Part shown: positions 46,221 to 59,541 of the stretch, piece by piece | How the letters are laid out: the number at the start of each line of letters is the position of its first letter | Position numbering within the stretch: position 1 is the first letter of the stretch | From: Antedon mediterranea | Lineage: Eukaryota; Echinodermata; Crinoidea; Comatulida; Antedonidae | Assembly (NCBI RefSeq): GCF_964355755.1 | Contig: NC_092670.1 | Coordinates: 31,733,795-31,797,794 of the forward strand | DNA length: 64,000 nucleotides | Direction: 5' to 3' | Position numbers and translations under genes: made by a program | The notes under the pieces: model-generated | Database searches by the model: none | Told to the model about the DNA's origin: nothing | Seen by the model: the letters and a program-made list of their open reading frames with translations, nothing else

Positions 46221-47451
46221 TAACTGACCATGTTACTTGCAATTCATGCGAGTTCAGTGTAACTGCACTATTGTATCAACAGTTCGAGGCACCACACAAC
46301 ACACAACTCTGTAAAAGTGCGAGGCACCACACCACACAACACACAACTATGTAAACGTGACAATCAAATACACATTTAATTAGTATGTCCATAAGACATT
46401 AGATATGGTTGAAAAGCACCAGTATTACTAAAATAAAATCATTACATTCTACTAAAATTTGATGTTGCTCAATCGTGTGTTTTTAAATCACAAAATTCTG
46501 TGATCGATGAATCAATAAGCTGGTAGAGGTGTGATCAAACCTGTTTTATAAATCATTGTTGCTATCAAACTGTCTGTTTAATGCATTACTAAACCCAGAC
46601 ATTAAAAGCAGAAAATGCATATTTCCCATTTTAAATCAGTTAAGGATAATAAGCCCGGACTTGAACGGAATAAAACATACTAAAGCCCGGCGTATACTAG
46701 AGCTATCGTCTGAGCCAACTGGCAAGAGTAACACTTGGCTCACTAAAAAATTGGCCGCAAACTGTGATCGCGTTCTATCGAACGCACACTTGACATCTAA
46801 AACGATGTTTTAGATTCTATGTCTGCATTCTTTAAATATCGTTGCTTTCCAATAATTGCGTTAAAATTTCTTTAGATTCGTTCCTGTGGTTTTCTCTAAA
46901 ATAGATTCACTACCTAACCTTACTACACATCATGCGTATCAGCTATTCATTATAATTTAATTTGATGTACAGTGCAAACGATTTTAATACAAGCAATACA
47001 AGTACAATTAATATTATTACTATCATAGGATATTACTGCCTTGTAGATTATTATTTAGTTTTAATAATGCTTCTCCTGACTTGTAAACGAGAAACTATGG
47101 TAACATGCGGAGAATCATCGTACAAGTATTTGGTTATTTTACTAAGTACGAGACTATTTTAGATGCCATTCAATAGAATTTGTTGACAGAGATAAAACGT
47201 GCTGTCGTTTGATCACGATCATTTTTTATATTCATTCAGGTAGGTATATGTTACATTTTAATTAGGTAAACAGTATTACTTTTGTTTATGATGTTAATGT
47301 ATTTATATAGCGCATTTCCCAAAGAATGTCGTCTCAATGCGTTTTGGACTTACAGTAGATGTTACACTCTTCAACATTATTCTCTCCTAAGAGTCCCGTC
47401 ATTTAAACCAGCCGTACTTTTTAATATATAGTTTGCTGAATGTGTGTAAAA

Positions 47452-49815
47452 ATGGGACCACCAAGAGGACTTGTATTACTTTCAATTTTGGTTGTTACAC
47501 ATTACATCATCTGTGATGCTGGTGAGTAGAGTATCTAAAGACGAGGATTATGTTTTGTGACCAACAACATTGCTGTGATTAAGCCATAGTCAAGTCGAGA
47601 GATAAATGCTAATGTTGCTGCATGCTTTAATACTAAGCCTCTTTTTCCTACCTTTACACATAAAACCGAACGTCCATGCATTTCCGGTGGCATGTTATTA
47701 AACAATTTACATTTTTTGTCGTGATTATTTCACTTTAAATATACTCGTATTGTATCGTTTTAAATTAATGTAAACTTCAAAAATCTTCCACTAATTTAAT
47801 GTTATACACTACAGAAAATGTTAGTATACTTAGTCCAAAAAAAAATAATATTTGTGTGTGATGCTGGGTTCGTGTTGCAAAAAGTAGATATAACCTAGAA
47901 CAATTCGAGGCGACGGTGCATTTCTTTTCAGGGTGTCCAACTGGATGGCATTACAATGCTGTATTTTCAAAATGCTACTGGGTCACCATTGGGTAGCTGG
48001 GATTCTGCAAGAGATATATGCCGCCAGAATGTTGGTGATTTGGTTGAAATTTATAGTGAAGAGGAAAACTCTTGGATACTTAACCGATTTATAGAAGATT
48101 CCACATCATATGGAGCTTGGATTGGCTACAATGATAAAGACATAGAAAACCAATTTCAGTGGGTGTCAGGGAGGAATGCAAACTACACAAGTAGGCCTAA
48201 ATTCTTTGATACTTCTAAATTTTGTAAATACGAACATATTTTAGTAGATTGATTACCCAGTAAATGATAGAATATACGACTGTATCAATAACGATACTAA
48301 ATGTGTTATTGCTAATGAATATTCGAGAGTGGAATCTTTTTTAATGTTTTATAACACTGTCCGTAAGTAAACTATTATACAATTTTCTCTGTCGAATAGA
48401 AACGGCGCCCACAGGTTGGTTTTGAATGAATGAATGCGCTGCTTGCACAACATTTGTGGTCAAATATATAAAAATATTTAAACCGTGTTGTTCGTACACA
48501 GACAAAGCTTTTAAGATTAATTATAAAAAAAATCATAAAAAAAATAAAAAAACACGATAATGAAAAAACATCAAAATATTCAAAAGCATACAGGCAAAAA
48601 AAAATCCTATAATAAAAATTGTCATGAGGCCTACTATGAGACACAGTTTATCATTTTACTAAATCTTATATATGTTTTGATGTTATAGATTTCGGAATAA
48701 ATAACTTTTTATACCTACCTGTTCGTATGTAAAGGGATTTAATACGGACTAATGATTGGAGAAATTCGTATTCCAATAATAATGGATGAGACGGTTATGC
48801 GAGTATACGCTCTACCATTTTAAGGATCGCAACTATTCATATTTAGACATTATGTCGCACACGTTTAACTTTGCTATATTTATTAGATTTGTTTACGGAT
48901 TCTCACTAAGAATCCCATGTAATTAGCTGTAAGGCTACCGCTCAAGACTATAAATCAAAATCACACTGGATATCATCGAGTTATAATACATTTCTATAAT
49001 TTTTGGATCAATATTAAATTTACGTAATTTCGGTGATTGATAGAACGTACTTTTAACCGCGGATAAAGAAAACAAATCATACCAACACTATAACCCCATA
49101 GAGAAGCGCTAACCATCACCAGAACCCCTTACATTAGTCTGTGGTATTTATGTATCTACATGAGAATATTAGTAAAACTCACATTTGAATCATAAAAAAA
49201 GCCCTGAGAAACTACCAACAAATATAATAATAAATATATTGTATATTTTTGTAATCTGAACCTCAATAATTCATGTCTTCACTTATTGTAATTCCTTAGA
49301 TGTTCATAATACCGATAGAAAATATTTGGCCCTGTTCTAATTCGTTTTGTTTAGATTGGGATCCTGTTGAACCCAACAACAACGGAAATGAAGATTGTGC
49401 TATACTGATTAAACCTCCGAAAGGTACTTGGGGTGATAAACAGTGTGCAAGTAAGATGTTTGTAACAATATGTGAAAAGTGTAAGTGATAATATATTGCA
49501 TTTAGTAGATTCACATCACATTGATAAAACAATATTTTATATCAGTTTTGCTAACTATGATATTATCAATAATTTTCTCAAGATATTGACAAACCAAATA
49601 TGATGTGTCCGTCTAATGAGACCATAGACATTGATTTAGGCACGGCGTCTGTGAATGTAAATTATTCAGTGACGGTAGCGAAGGCCTTTGTTAACTTTGT
49701 TACAATTGTACCGAACCCTGTCAACATATTTCCTGGTGTTCTAGATATTGGAAAACATCATTTTCATTTTGATGTTTACGATCATTACGATAATTATATA
49801 ACGTCTTTTAATTAT
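47452..49815 (+). pseudogene. CTLD-HYR gene copy B, inactivated
   Basis: Exon 1 47452-47521 intact. Exon 2 47932-48223 is 292 nt, 8 nt shorter than in A and C, which shifts frame after KCYWV and gives an early TAG. Exon 3 49355-49480 intact in frame (YWDPVEPNNNGNEDC, WGDKQC, ICEK). Exon 4 starts at 49583 (acceptor CTCAAG instead of CTCCAG) and is cut at about 49807 by a 1.9-kb deletion that removed the end of HYR1 and HYR2-4. The EPN and nearby residues differ from A (EPNNNGN versus EPNDGGPKGG), so binding may have differed before loss. Confidence 0.85.
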
Positions 49816-49845
49816 GCATTGTTTATTTCCTTATTATTCAATTAA

Positions 49846-50851
49846 TTCTTTAAATTATAAACTTTAATTACGTTAACAATTAATATTTGAGGGTGGACGT
49901 AACTTAGTGCACATACAAAAATGAGTGAATTTATTTATCGTAGCATTATTAAAGTCAATTTTCAAATTATATTGGTTGAACATTATGTCTCTGTAATTGC
50001 AAATACGCTCTGAATATAATGTACTTTGTAATACGAATATAATAGGCTATAAGTCTTAACAAGAACTAGTGTTTCTTTAATATAAATTGTACATTCCTAC
50101 ACGTGTAACATTTTAGGGTATTTCTTTTTGATTAATTAGTAATTAACGATAGCAATATCAAATTGAACCATAAACAATGATCATACGACAATGCTATGAA
50201 CTTATGTTTTGTACCATACGTAGTTAATCAATGTAAATATTGAATGTAATGAATTAGCACAAATATAATTACATTCACATAGTACCTTGTATTCCGTAAA
50301 ATATATGTGCTTTAGACTTTGTAAACAATTGTAACCAACACTCGACCCTGAAATAGATACAATATTTCATATAATGCGGTACAATTTATAATAGGCCTAA
50401 TTAATATATTAAGTTTAATAATACAATATAATAAAAAGGTAATACTCTCCAAAAATAAAAAGTCATTGAAAACGCATAAGCCTACCAAACGAATAATACC
50501 GTACTTATAATGTACTGTATTATAATACGCGTACGATGTTGGATGTGTATTCTTGTTTGAAATTAATATTTGTTATCATTATGAGAGTAAGAATATAAAG
50601 TGCATGTATTGTGGGATGATAATGGACATATACATGTACATTTTTGTACAATCAGACAATACTTAACCAATCATCACTATTTTTGAAAATAGACAATTGG
50701 AACATAATTAAATATTGATGCAAGTTGATTACCATTTCATATGATGTATTTATTTCCCAATAATATTGTGACCTTTCTTGTTACTATACGTTACAACTAT
50801 AAATCCATCTATTACGACATTTAATATGTTTTTCTTGTATACATATTTTGT
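49846..50851. other. Non-coding part of unit B
   Basis: Matches 39739-40719 of unit A except for small indels; a short piece (about 49845-49915) has no counterpart in A. No gene recognised. Confidence 0.5.
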
Positions 50852-50861
50852 GTGCAAGATA

Positions 50862-51420
50862 ATGTCCACGAGGCTTTTGTTTGTTCATTCATTTTTAAAT
50901 TGTCTCATGTAATTCGAGGACCCGCATTAAACCTTTTCAAAGGCCATCTCACTAACCGCTCCCAATGCACTAGATATAACTCTATTTCCAATGTTTGTCC
51001 TATCACCTGTGGCGACCCCCAAGGCTCCTTATTTGGCCTACTTCTGTCCACCATTTACACAATGATGTCCACCGAACCCCAAACTTGCTTAATATTTTAT
51101 TTATGCAGATGATACTACAGTTGTTAAAAAATATTAAAACACTTTTTGACACCTTTAATACCAATGTTATCACCTTGTCCCAGTACTTTGCTGCTAACAA
51201 ACATAACAAATGTATAGCTACTTGTTGGAACCCCACAATTCACTACTTAAAACCTTTATTGGCAATCATGAAATGCCACCAGTAAAGACTATTAGATTTC
51301 TTGGCGTTACCATTGGCAACATCCTCTCATGAAAACCCCATATCCAAGAAACTGACAACAAAGTGTCCAAGAACCTTATCGAAAGACAAACCACGGTTCA
51401 GAAATGGAATAATGAAAGAA
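50862..51420 (+). pseudogene. LINE reverse transcriptase fragment, unit B
   Basis: Same fragment as 40735-41290, with GDPQGSLFGLLL and YADD regions; same frame breaks, so it was dead before duplication. Confidence 0.7.
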
Positions 51421-51623
51421 CATACTTATTTTCTATGCAAAAATCACAAGATAGATATATCTAAAGCATAACATCTGAAGGCAAACCTAGAAATAATCTT
51501 CATCACTGACAACAAATAAAGTTTATTCACGCCTGACATTTTATTTTATTAACGGTAGCCAAGACATATATACAAAAGGAATCCCAGTGTCGAATATCAA
51601 CTGTTACAAGTAGATTCACTAAG

Positions 51624-51682
51624 ATGGAAGTTTCGATCCACGATGATCCATCAAAGAACCTGCAAGATCTTCAACGCAAGAG
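51624..51682 (+). CDS. Possible short first exon of unknown gene, unit B
   Basis: Counterpart of 41500-41558: MEVSIHDDPSKNLQDLQRK and donor GTGAGT. Frame and donor kept; no downstream exon identified. Confidence 0.25.
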
Positions 51683-52287
51683 GTGAGTTTTCAGACCTAT
51701 GCTTTTTGTATTATTATGTTTTTGGAACGTTTTACCTGACAATTTCTAGGAAAGTCATTTTAACGTAGATAATTTGAATAATTACTGATAACAACTGTAT
51801 AATATAATTGTAAGATTCAATGTAATAGAAGTACACTGTTTCCAGACGATTAGCTGATTTTGCCATCTAATCATCAAATGTCTGATTTCATTCCTGAAAT
51901 GACAGTTACAAAGGTTAAAAAAAGTTGATTCGACGCTGATTTATCTAGCAAGCAAAAATCGACTCCTTGAAAATATTAGATTTTGAATAAATAAATAAAT
52001 AAAAATAGAATAAATAAATAAATTTATTTTCTTTTTTCTTTTTTTTTCTCTTTCAATGTAAGCAAAAATACAAATTTAAATATAAATAATAAAGAGGCAA
52101 AACTCAAGAAGTAACAAAATGTGAAGGTCTCCCTAAAAAAATAAATGTGACGGCAAACAAGCTAAGAAATACAAATAAATTGTAATCATATTGATATTTG
52201 ATTTAACACACAGAAACAAAAGAAAACAGTAAAGCACAACAAGGCCATATACATGACTGCAGAGGCCTGCTCAAGTTAGTGTTCACC

Positions 52288-52340
52288 GACCAACCGACCG
52301 ACATAGTGAGCTGTAGAGTCGCGTTGCACGCGACTACAAA
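52288..52340 (+). repeat. GACCGACC motif with hairpin end, unit B
   Basis: Contracted version of 42147-42225, same CATAGTGAGCTGTAGAGTCG end and hairpin. Confidence 0.7.
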
Positions 52341-52564
52341 AGACAAGATGATTATTACCATGGAAGCACAGAAAACCAAAACAAATGTGTTTATTCTGTT
52401 GTACTTTTTTTGCGATGTTTTCAGTGAAGTATAGAGTATTGTATATCCAAACAAAAGATAATTAGGCTGTGGTCTGAGAATAGAATCGAAAGAAAGTTTG
52501 CATTCTTTAAGTTTGTGCTTAATCCCTCATCTGAATAACGAGACAAATCACTTTGGATGAGACA

Positions 52565-52878
52565 AGATCTTTCTTTCTCTTTCTTCCAAATTTTTATGTT
52601 GTTGTTCCTTTCTTTCTTTTCTTTCATTATTCTGTTTTTCTTTCATTATTTTTTTTCATCATTTTGTTTTCTTTCATTATTTTTTTTTCATCATTTTGCT
52701 TTCTTTCATTATTTTTTTTTCTTTCATTATTTTCTTTCTTTCTGTTTTCTTTCTTTTTTTATACTCTTTATTCTTTCCCTTTTTCTTTCTTTCATTACTT
52801 TCTCTTCTTTCATAATTTATTTGTTTTCTTTCATTTATTTCTTTCTTTCTTTTCTTTTTCCATTCTTTCATTTCCTTT
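52565..52878 (+). repeat. Pyrimidine-rich tract, unit B
   Basis: Shorter version of the unit A tract, with TTTCTTTCATTATTTTTTTT units. Not coding. Confidence 0.9.
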
Positions 52879-53236
52879 AATTTATATCTTAGTAATCAAC
52901 GCACGTGGTTCAATTATATATGACATATACATGACAGCGATGTTTTTAGATTTAGATAGATATTTCTCATGGAAGATGGAAAGAATAACCGTTTACCATG
53001 ATAACAATCTTGTTTAAATCTTTAGTAATTTAACAACAAAGATAGTAGATAGATAGATAGATATAGGCCTAATAGACTAAACATACAGTATGTTCGTGTT
53101 TTCAAAGAAGAATAAGAAACTTGGTTTTACACTCTATAATGATTATGATATCATGATTATGGATAATATTTATCAATGTAAATAATATGTATATAATCTA
53201 AAACGTTTTCTCCTCATTATAAAGACAAGTGTGGTT

Positions 53237-53850
53237 TTATGTCGGAATGCTTTTATTAATATTACGTTCAAATCACTTTTGATCAGAACTAGTGGTTTTC
53301 ACTATTAAACAGAATCGCTAACCTACCTTAGATCATTTTTTGCAATGTTATCAAATGGATTTATATTTCCAGCACTGTTTCAACTGAATGTTATCACTGT
53401 TTTAACTGAATTTTATCACTGTTTTAACTGAATTTTATCACTGTTTTAACTGAATTTTATCACTGTTTTAAATGAATTTTATCACTGTTCCAACTGAATT
53501 TTATCACTGTTTTAACTGAATTTAATCACTGTTTTAACTGAATTTTATCACTGTTTTAACTGAATTTTATCACTGTTTTAACTGAATTTTATAAGGGAAA
53601 AGTGAATTTCACTATTCCCTGATTTTATCAATATTACAACTGAAATCTATTACTGTTTTAACTGGATTAACTAAATTGTATTACTGGTTTAACTGAATTT
53701 TTATCAGTGTTTAACTGAATTTTATAATTGTTTTAACTGAATTTTATAATAGAAAAGTAAATTTCACTATTCCCTGATTTTATCAATATTATAACTGAAA
53801 TGTATTACTGTGTTAACTGGATATCATGTGAAAAAAGTTTTTAGCAAAAT
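53237..53850. repeat. Dispersed repeat with 22-bp minisatellite core, copy 3 (unit B)
   Basis: Core 53377-53822. Very close to copy 2, as expected from the duplication; unit number and a few bases differ. Confidence 0.85.
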
Positions 53851-54666
53851 AATATTCGCCTAGTGTTAAACAGGTATAATGATATGTAAGATGTTTAAAT
53901 TGTGTTAGGTCTTTGAAATATTCATGACGTATGCCTACGTTTGAGATAGAACGTGTCTTTATACACCTACCGATGTCATGTCACGTCACAACGTTACTAC
54001 AACCGAAAAGATTCATATATCATTTTCAGTCGAATGTGGGCGTGTGTGAACATTCTATATAAGCCCGCGTACACTATCACACATCGGCCTAATCATATGC
54101 GTCGAAATTGGTATAGCGCATTGGAGTCAACGTCTACTATCATGTTGTAATTTTTAGCATAGAATTACAGGTCCATGATTAAACAACCAAAATCAAACAG
54201 CGAAAGATTAGTTATCCCATAAGACGACAAGCGGGCATCTTAGACATGACCCGTAATGGTTGGAAAATAACAGACAATATAAACACCAAGATATCCGTAT
54301 TTTATAAAAGTTCATACATTTATTAATTTATTTTGTATTATTATTATTTGTGTACAGTTAATGGTAATTTTTTATTTTTAAAAACAATTGTATTTACATG
54401 ATTAGTCAATACATAATCATCCCATCATCTGAAAAGATATAAAATACAAAATAATGTGTTTACATGATTCTATAGGAACTAAATTAATATGTCAGGCTAT
54501 GACTTAAAATTAGTAGTTTGGCTGGTGTTAGGTGTATGTTTTACATCAATTAATATAGTAGGCGTTTTAGGGTTTAAAAAAAATGAAGTACCGTATAGTG
54601 TAGTCATAATACTGTTCTATCAATAGTAATAGTACTTAAGGTTTAGTTTTGTTATTGCAGACTTAC

Positions 54667-54838
54667 GTCATGTTCCTTTCAAATGTGTTTGTAATGGCTA
54701 CCGATTGCTTATAGTTTTGTCTTCGCGGCAACAATATCTCCGATGGTGGAAGTGATGATCTTCTTTGGTCGGTAAATTGCATCCAAATTTGTTACGTTAG
54801 TTAGAGAATTTAATTCTGCTGTAAGTTGCTGAATGAAG
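54667..54838 (-). pseudogene. Candidate exon of unknown gene, unit B, frameshifted
   Basis: Counterpart of 44519-44692 with both splice sites kept; lacks two bases near the GDI codons, so frame ends at TAA after AAKTKL. Confidence 0.4.
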
Positions 54839-54904
54839 CTATGAAGAATAAAAAACAATAAATGTATTACTTGTATTTAAATCTTGACAAACATTCACTA
54901 ATGC

Positions 54905-55380
54905 TCTACAGTCAACAATCTTAACATAGTCAATTCAATTCAATTCAAAGCAGGCACAAGCCCATGGCGTACCTATAACTGACACAGACAATAACAACAA
55001 CAAAATAAATTAATAATAAATAATAAAAAAATTGACCGAAGAATAGTTAATATTTGGAAATCAGTTGAATTTTAAATTTAGATAAAAATGATTTACTAGA
55101 AACAGAGTTTAAGATGGAGAGTGACAGATCGTTCCAAAAAGTGGATCCGGAATACCTAATGTGTTGAAAGTGGTTGGTTTTATGGGTTGGAATATGTAGT
55201 TTTGAACTAATACGGGTATGATGATAATAAATTAAAGAATTAGGAGCAAAGATGTTTGGGAAGGTTAGAATTAATAGAAGAAAAGATGAAAGAGCCTTGT
55301 TGTGTTAGATTGGTATCAAAGACTTAGAGAAGATGAAGATTGGAAAAAATATGAGATGAATGAGACAGGGGTGGGGCGCC
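54905..55380 (-). pseudogene. LINE RT C-terminal and 3' fragment, unit B
   Basis: Same as 44765-45237, again ending at the unit junction with C. Confidence 0.65.
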
Positions 55381-56192
55381 AGATATAACCCTGATGGCCT
55401 TTTTTTAAGAGTTTGAAATTCAATGGGTTTGTATCTGATTTACTGTTTTTTATTTTTTTATAAGCTAAATCATTATTTGTTTAATATCCTGACTACAAAA
55501 TGACATTTCAATGTTTGATTTTAGTATTCTTTATTTTTGCATAAAAAACGTAACGTAATATCCTTTAGTATCCGATTAGATCATAGTTCAAGAATTTTGA
55601 TTTTCACTCAGATGAAAAACATGGTGACTGAGTTGTTCAACCCAACCCAATATATTTATAGAAAAGACAACTTCAAAGAAGAGATACAGACCAAGGTTAT
55701 CAAGTTGTTTGATAGCCTTGCACACTAGACTAATGAAAGTGGTCTATTCTGTTGGGGAAGATTACCAAAAATCAGAAGACAACTCAACATCTTGTGATTA
55801 AGTTCTTGACATGGCCACAAGTTTGAGCATTGAAGTAGTGACGAGAAAAACATTTTACAAGCAACAAAATAAAGTACATGGGATATGAGTGGTCTGCACT
55901 ACGTACATTTTTGTTGGTATCTTTATGTATGCTTACCTATATCCAGTGAACACAAAAATCGATGTTAACATTAAATATTCTCATTCCTAAGGTGGGATTT
56001 TAACGCATTTCTAATTATACCAATCAGTTCCACAGTTTTGGACAATATTGGAGTAGGTAACACAAATATCTGTAAGTGCAGTTTTCCGTGCTCATAATTT
56101 TTGGTATCAATGTATAAATCAATGTCTCTTTATTTTGATGTAATTAAATAAACAATGACGTCACATAAGGATATAAGGTTATGTTTTTTTAA

Positions 56193-56493
56193 AGATGTAA
56201 AATGAAGATTAATTACAGCAGACTTTGATTATTTGTAGTTCCAATCAAGTTAATCAATTGCGTAGAAACAAAACCAAGAAAAAACTATGTTTTTTACTAA
56301 AATGACAAAATAAATGGTTAAATTCAACCAAAAATCCATTGGCTGGCAGCCAATTTGACTTGTTTGCTTTAAATTACAGTTTTTCAGGTAAATAATTTTT
56401 TTTTTCGATCCAAGTGGATAACTATTATATGATATTAAAATGGCCTAATCAACAAAAAGATGTAAAATATTTGTTCAGGGGAACAATACATCT
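56193..56493. mobile_element. TTAA MITE, unit C copy
   Basis: TTAA at 56189-56192 and 56494-56497; right end GGGGAACAATACATCT. Aligns with 30305-30591. Confidence 0.65.
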
Positions 56494-57589
56494 TTAAATA
56501 ATGAACATTTCCGTATCTAAAACATGTAAATATTATTTTAAAGATATGACTATTATATCTAAATTCATTCACATGCCCGTGTCTTTCATCATCTTGTATT
56601 AAAAATTAAATTAAATTTCAACAATCCGTGTAAGAGTTATTGAAATGTTTACCTTATTTGACAGTGAAATATTACAATAAAATGCTGTAATTTTTAAAAT
56701 GGCCGTTACTATGGGCACAAGATACATATATTAAAAACAATTTTATGATGAGTGCATGTTTCAACCAAACCTCTTTCATTGTGCAAATTTTAAAGAAAAT
56801 CTATTTTTGTGACTTGGCCACCTAAAGGTCGATATTTATAGACAACTGCTCTTAAGTCTTTGGATAGTGGAATTATTTTTACAGTGTTGAATTAAGCATA
56901 TGAACTCATAACATTTTAGTTGGTATAGCCAATAATCTTTATCACCTATTATCACAACCACCAACACCATAATTGTTGTAGCGACGATTATAGTAGGTTT
57001 ACTGAGATTGAATCTACTTAGAACTGTATTGTGTAGCCTAACTTTGCATTAGACCAACTATAAGACTACATATAGTTACGATATTTATTTTTACTTTACT
57101 ACAATTACGTACGTGTGATACCGATGTGTTTTTCTTAATTTGTATAGAGAAACGAATGCTTTAAGAAGAGGTTTAAGAGGAACCGAATTACTACGTCAAC
57201 AATGACATAATTTTATGGTATCTGTATTGACAAACTGTAGGCCAATTGTGGCATGAGATTCATTTAATTCATCAACCCACGTGACCATGTTACTTGCAAT
57301 TCATGCGAGGTGTGATATGATCAAACCTGTTTTATAAATCATTGTTGCTGTCAAACTGTCTGTTTAATGCATTACTAAACCCAGACATTAAAAGCAGAAA
57401 ATGCATATTTCCCATTTTAAATCAATTAAGGATAATAAGCCCGGACTTAAACGGAATAAAACATACTAAAGTATACTAGAGCTATCGTCTGAGCCAACTG
57501 GCAAGAGTAACACTTGGCTCACTAAAAAATTTGCCGCAAACTGTGATCGCGTTCTATCGAACGCACACTTGACATCTAAAACGATGTTT

Positions 57590-57835
57590 TAAGCCCGGCG
57601 CACACTAGAGCTCCGGCTGAGCCAACTGGCACGAGAAACACTTTGCTCACAGTGTGCGCCGGGGAATTTGGCACGCGTGCCATTTTCCTCAAGTGTGCGC
57701 CGAACGTAAGCAGCAGATATCTCACTAAAAAATTCCACTGCGCATGGCATGTTCAAATTTATTATAATAATATGTCAGCGCGTGTCGTATAGCGTATTAA
57801 GTAACTATCCAATCAGCAAATGGCGTACTGAATTT
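57590..57835. repeat. GC-richer inverted-repeat sequence unique to unit C
   Basis: GCCCGGCGCACACTAGAGCT at the left and AGTGTGCGCCGGGG / AGTGTGCGCCGAAC further on form inverted matches. A diverged relative (GCCCGGCGTATACTAGAGCT) lies in A (31832) and B (46686). It replaces about 0.2 kb present in A, so it is probably a MITE-like insertion with deletion. Confidence 0.5.
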
Positions 57836-58313
57836 TAATACAAGCAATACAAGTACAATTAATATTAATTATTATTATTATCATAGGATATTACTGCCTT
57901 GTAGAGTATTATTTAGTTTTAATAAATGCTTCTCCTGACGTGTAAACGAGAAACTATGGTAACATGCGGAGAATCATCGTACAAGTATTTGGTTATTTTA
58001 CTAATTACGAGACTATTTTAGATGCCATTCAATACAATTTGTTGACAGAGGTAAAACGTGCTGTCGTTTGATCAGGATCATTTTTTATATTCATTCAGGT
58101 AGGTATATGTTACATTTTAATTAGGTAAACAGTATTACTTTTGTTTATGATGTTAACGTATTTATATAGCGCATTTGCCAAAGAATGTTGTCTCAACAAT
58201 GCGTTGTGGACTTACAGTAGATGTTACACTCTTCAACATTAATCTCTCCTAAGAGTCCCGTCATTTAAACCAGCCGTACTTTTTAATATATAGTTTGTTG
58301 AATGTGTGTAAAA

Positions 58314-59092
58314 ATGGGACCACCAAGAGGACTTGCATTACTTTCAATTTTGGTTGTTACACATTACATCATCTGTGATGCTGGTGAGTAGAGTATCTAA
58401 AGACGAGGATTATGTTTTGTGACCAACAACATTGCTGTGATTAAGCCATAGTCAAGTCGAGAGATAAATGCTAATGTTGCTGCATGCTTTAATACTAAGC
58501 CTCTGTTTCCTACCTTTACACATAAAACCGAACGTCCATGCATTTCCGGTGGCATGTTATTAGACAATTTACATTTTTTGTCGTGATTATTTCACTTTAA
58601 ATATACTCGTATTGTATCGTTTTAAATTAATGTAAACTTCAAAAATCTTCCACTAATTTAATGTTATACACTACAGAAAATGTTAGTATACTTAGTCCAA
58701 AAAAAAAAATATTTGTGTGTGATGCTGGGTTCGGGTTGCAAAAAGTAGATATAACCTAGAACATTTCGAGGCGACGCTGCATTTCTTTTCAGGGTGTCCA
58801 ACTGGATGGCATTACAATGCTGTATTTTCAAAATGCTACTGGGTCATCGACACATTGGGTATAAGCTGGGATTCTGCAAGAGATATATGCCGCCAGAATT
58901 TTGGTGATTTGGTTGAAATTTATAGTGAAGAAGAAAACTCGTGGATACTTAACCGACTTAGAAAAGATTCCACATCAGATGGAGCTTGGATTGGCTACCA
59001 TGATAAAGACATAGAAAACCAATTTCAGTGGGTGTCAGGGAGGAATGCAAACTACACAAGTAGGCCTAAATTCTTTGATACTTCTAAATTTT
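58314..59092 (+). CDS. CTLD-HYR gene copy C, exons 1-2 (partial)
   Basis: Exon 1 58314-58383 (signal peptide, same as A) and exon 2 58793-59092 (300 nt, intact frame). Exon 2 differs from A at a few residues, for example RLRKDSTSDG for RFIEDSTSYG and NYTSRPKFF for TYTSRPKFF. Donor GTAAAT kept. Intron 2 holds the 4.4-kb insertion, and exons 3 onward lie beyond the window, so whether the gene works cannot be judged here. Confidence 0.8.
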
Positions 59093-59541
59093 GTAAATAG
59101 GAAGATATTTGTGAACAGTAGATTGATTACCAGTAAATGATAGAATATACGACTGGGTCGATAACGATACTAAACGTGATGTTGCTAATGAATGTTCGAG
59201 AGTGGAATGTTTTTGAACGTTTATAACACATTTTTATAACACTGTCCGTAAGTAAACTATTATACAATTTTCTCTGTCGAATAGAAACGGCGCCCACAGG
59301 TTGGTTTTGAATGAATGAATGAATGCGCTGCTTGCACAGCTTTGTTGTCAAATATATAAAAATATTCGTACACAGACAAAGCTTTTAAGATTAATTATAA
59401 AAAAAAATCATAAAAACATCAAAAAACACGATAATGAGAAAATATCAAAATATTCAAAAGCATACAGGCAAAATCCTATAATGAAAATTGTCATGAGGCC
59501 TACTATGAGACAGTTTATCATTTTACTAATCTTATATAATT

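Larger units (their letters stand above)
45238..55380. repeat. Tandem segmental duplication, unit B (10.1 kb)
   Basis: Same order as A. Shorter because it lacks about 0.9 kb upstream of the gene (junction near 46222), 1.9 kb across the HYR exons (junction at 49805-49807), about 0.6 kb of intron 2, and the transposons present in A at 34098-34289 and 37747-39728. It has about 150 bp (52975-53145) that A lacks. Confidence 0.9.

Noticed and set aside
42437-52880. Long overlapping frames rich in Phe, Ser, Leu or Lys, Glu across the two CT-rich tracts
   Set aside because: They follow from the TTTC/CATTATTTT repeat and change with repeat length between units A and B.
29453-55728. Frames ending KVIKLFDSLAH at the start of units A, B and C
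   Set aside because: The N-terminal parts are not conserved in frame among the three units (lengths 111, 83, 63) and no splice context or family was recognised; treated as non-coding.
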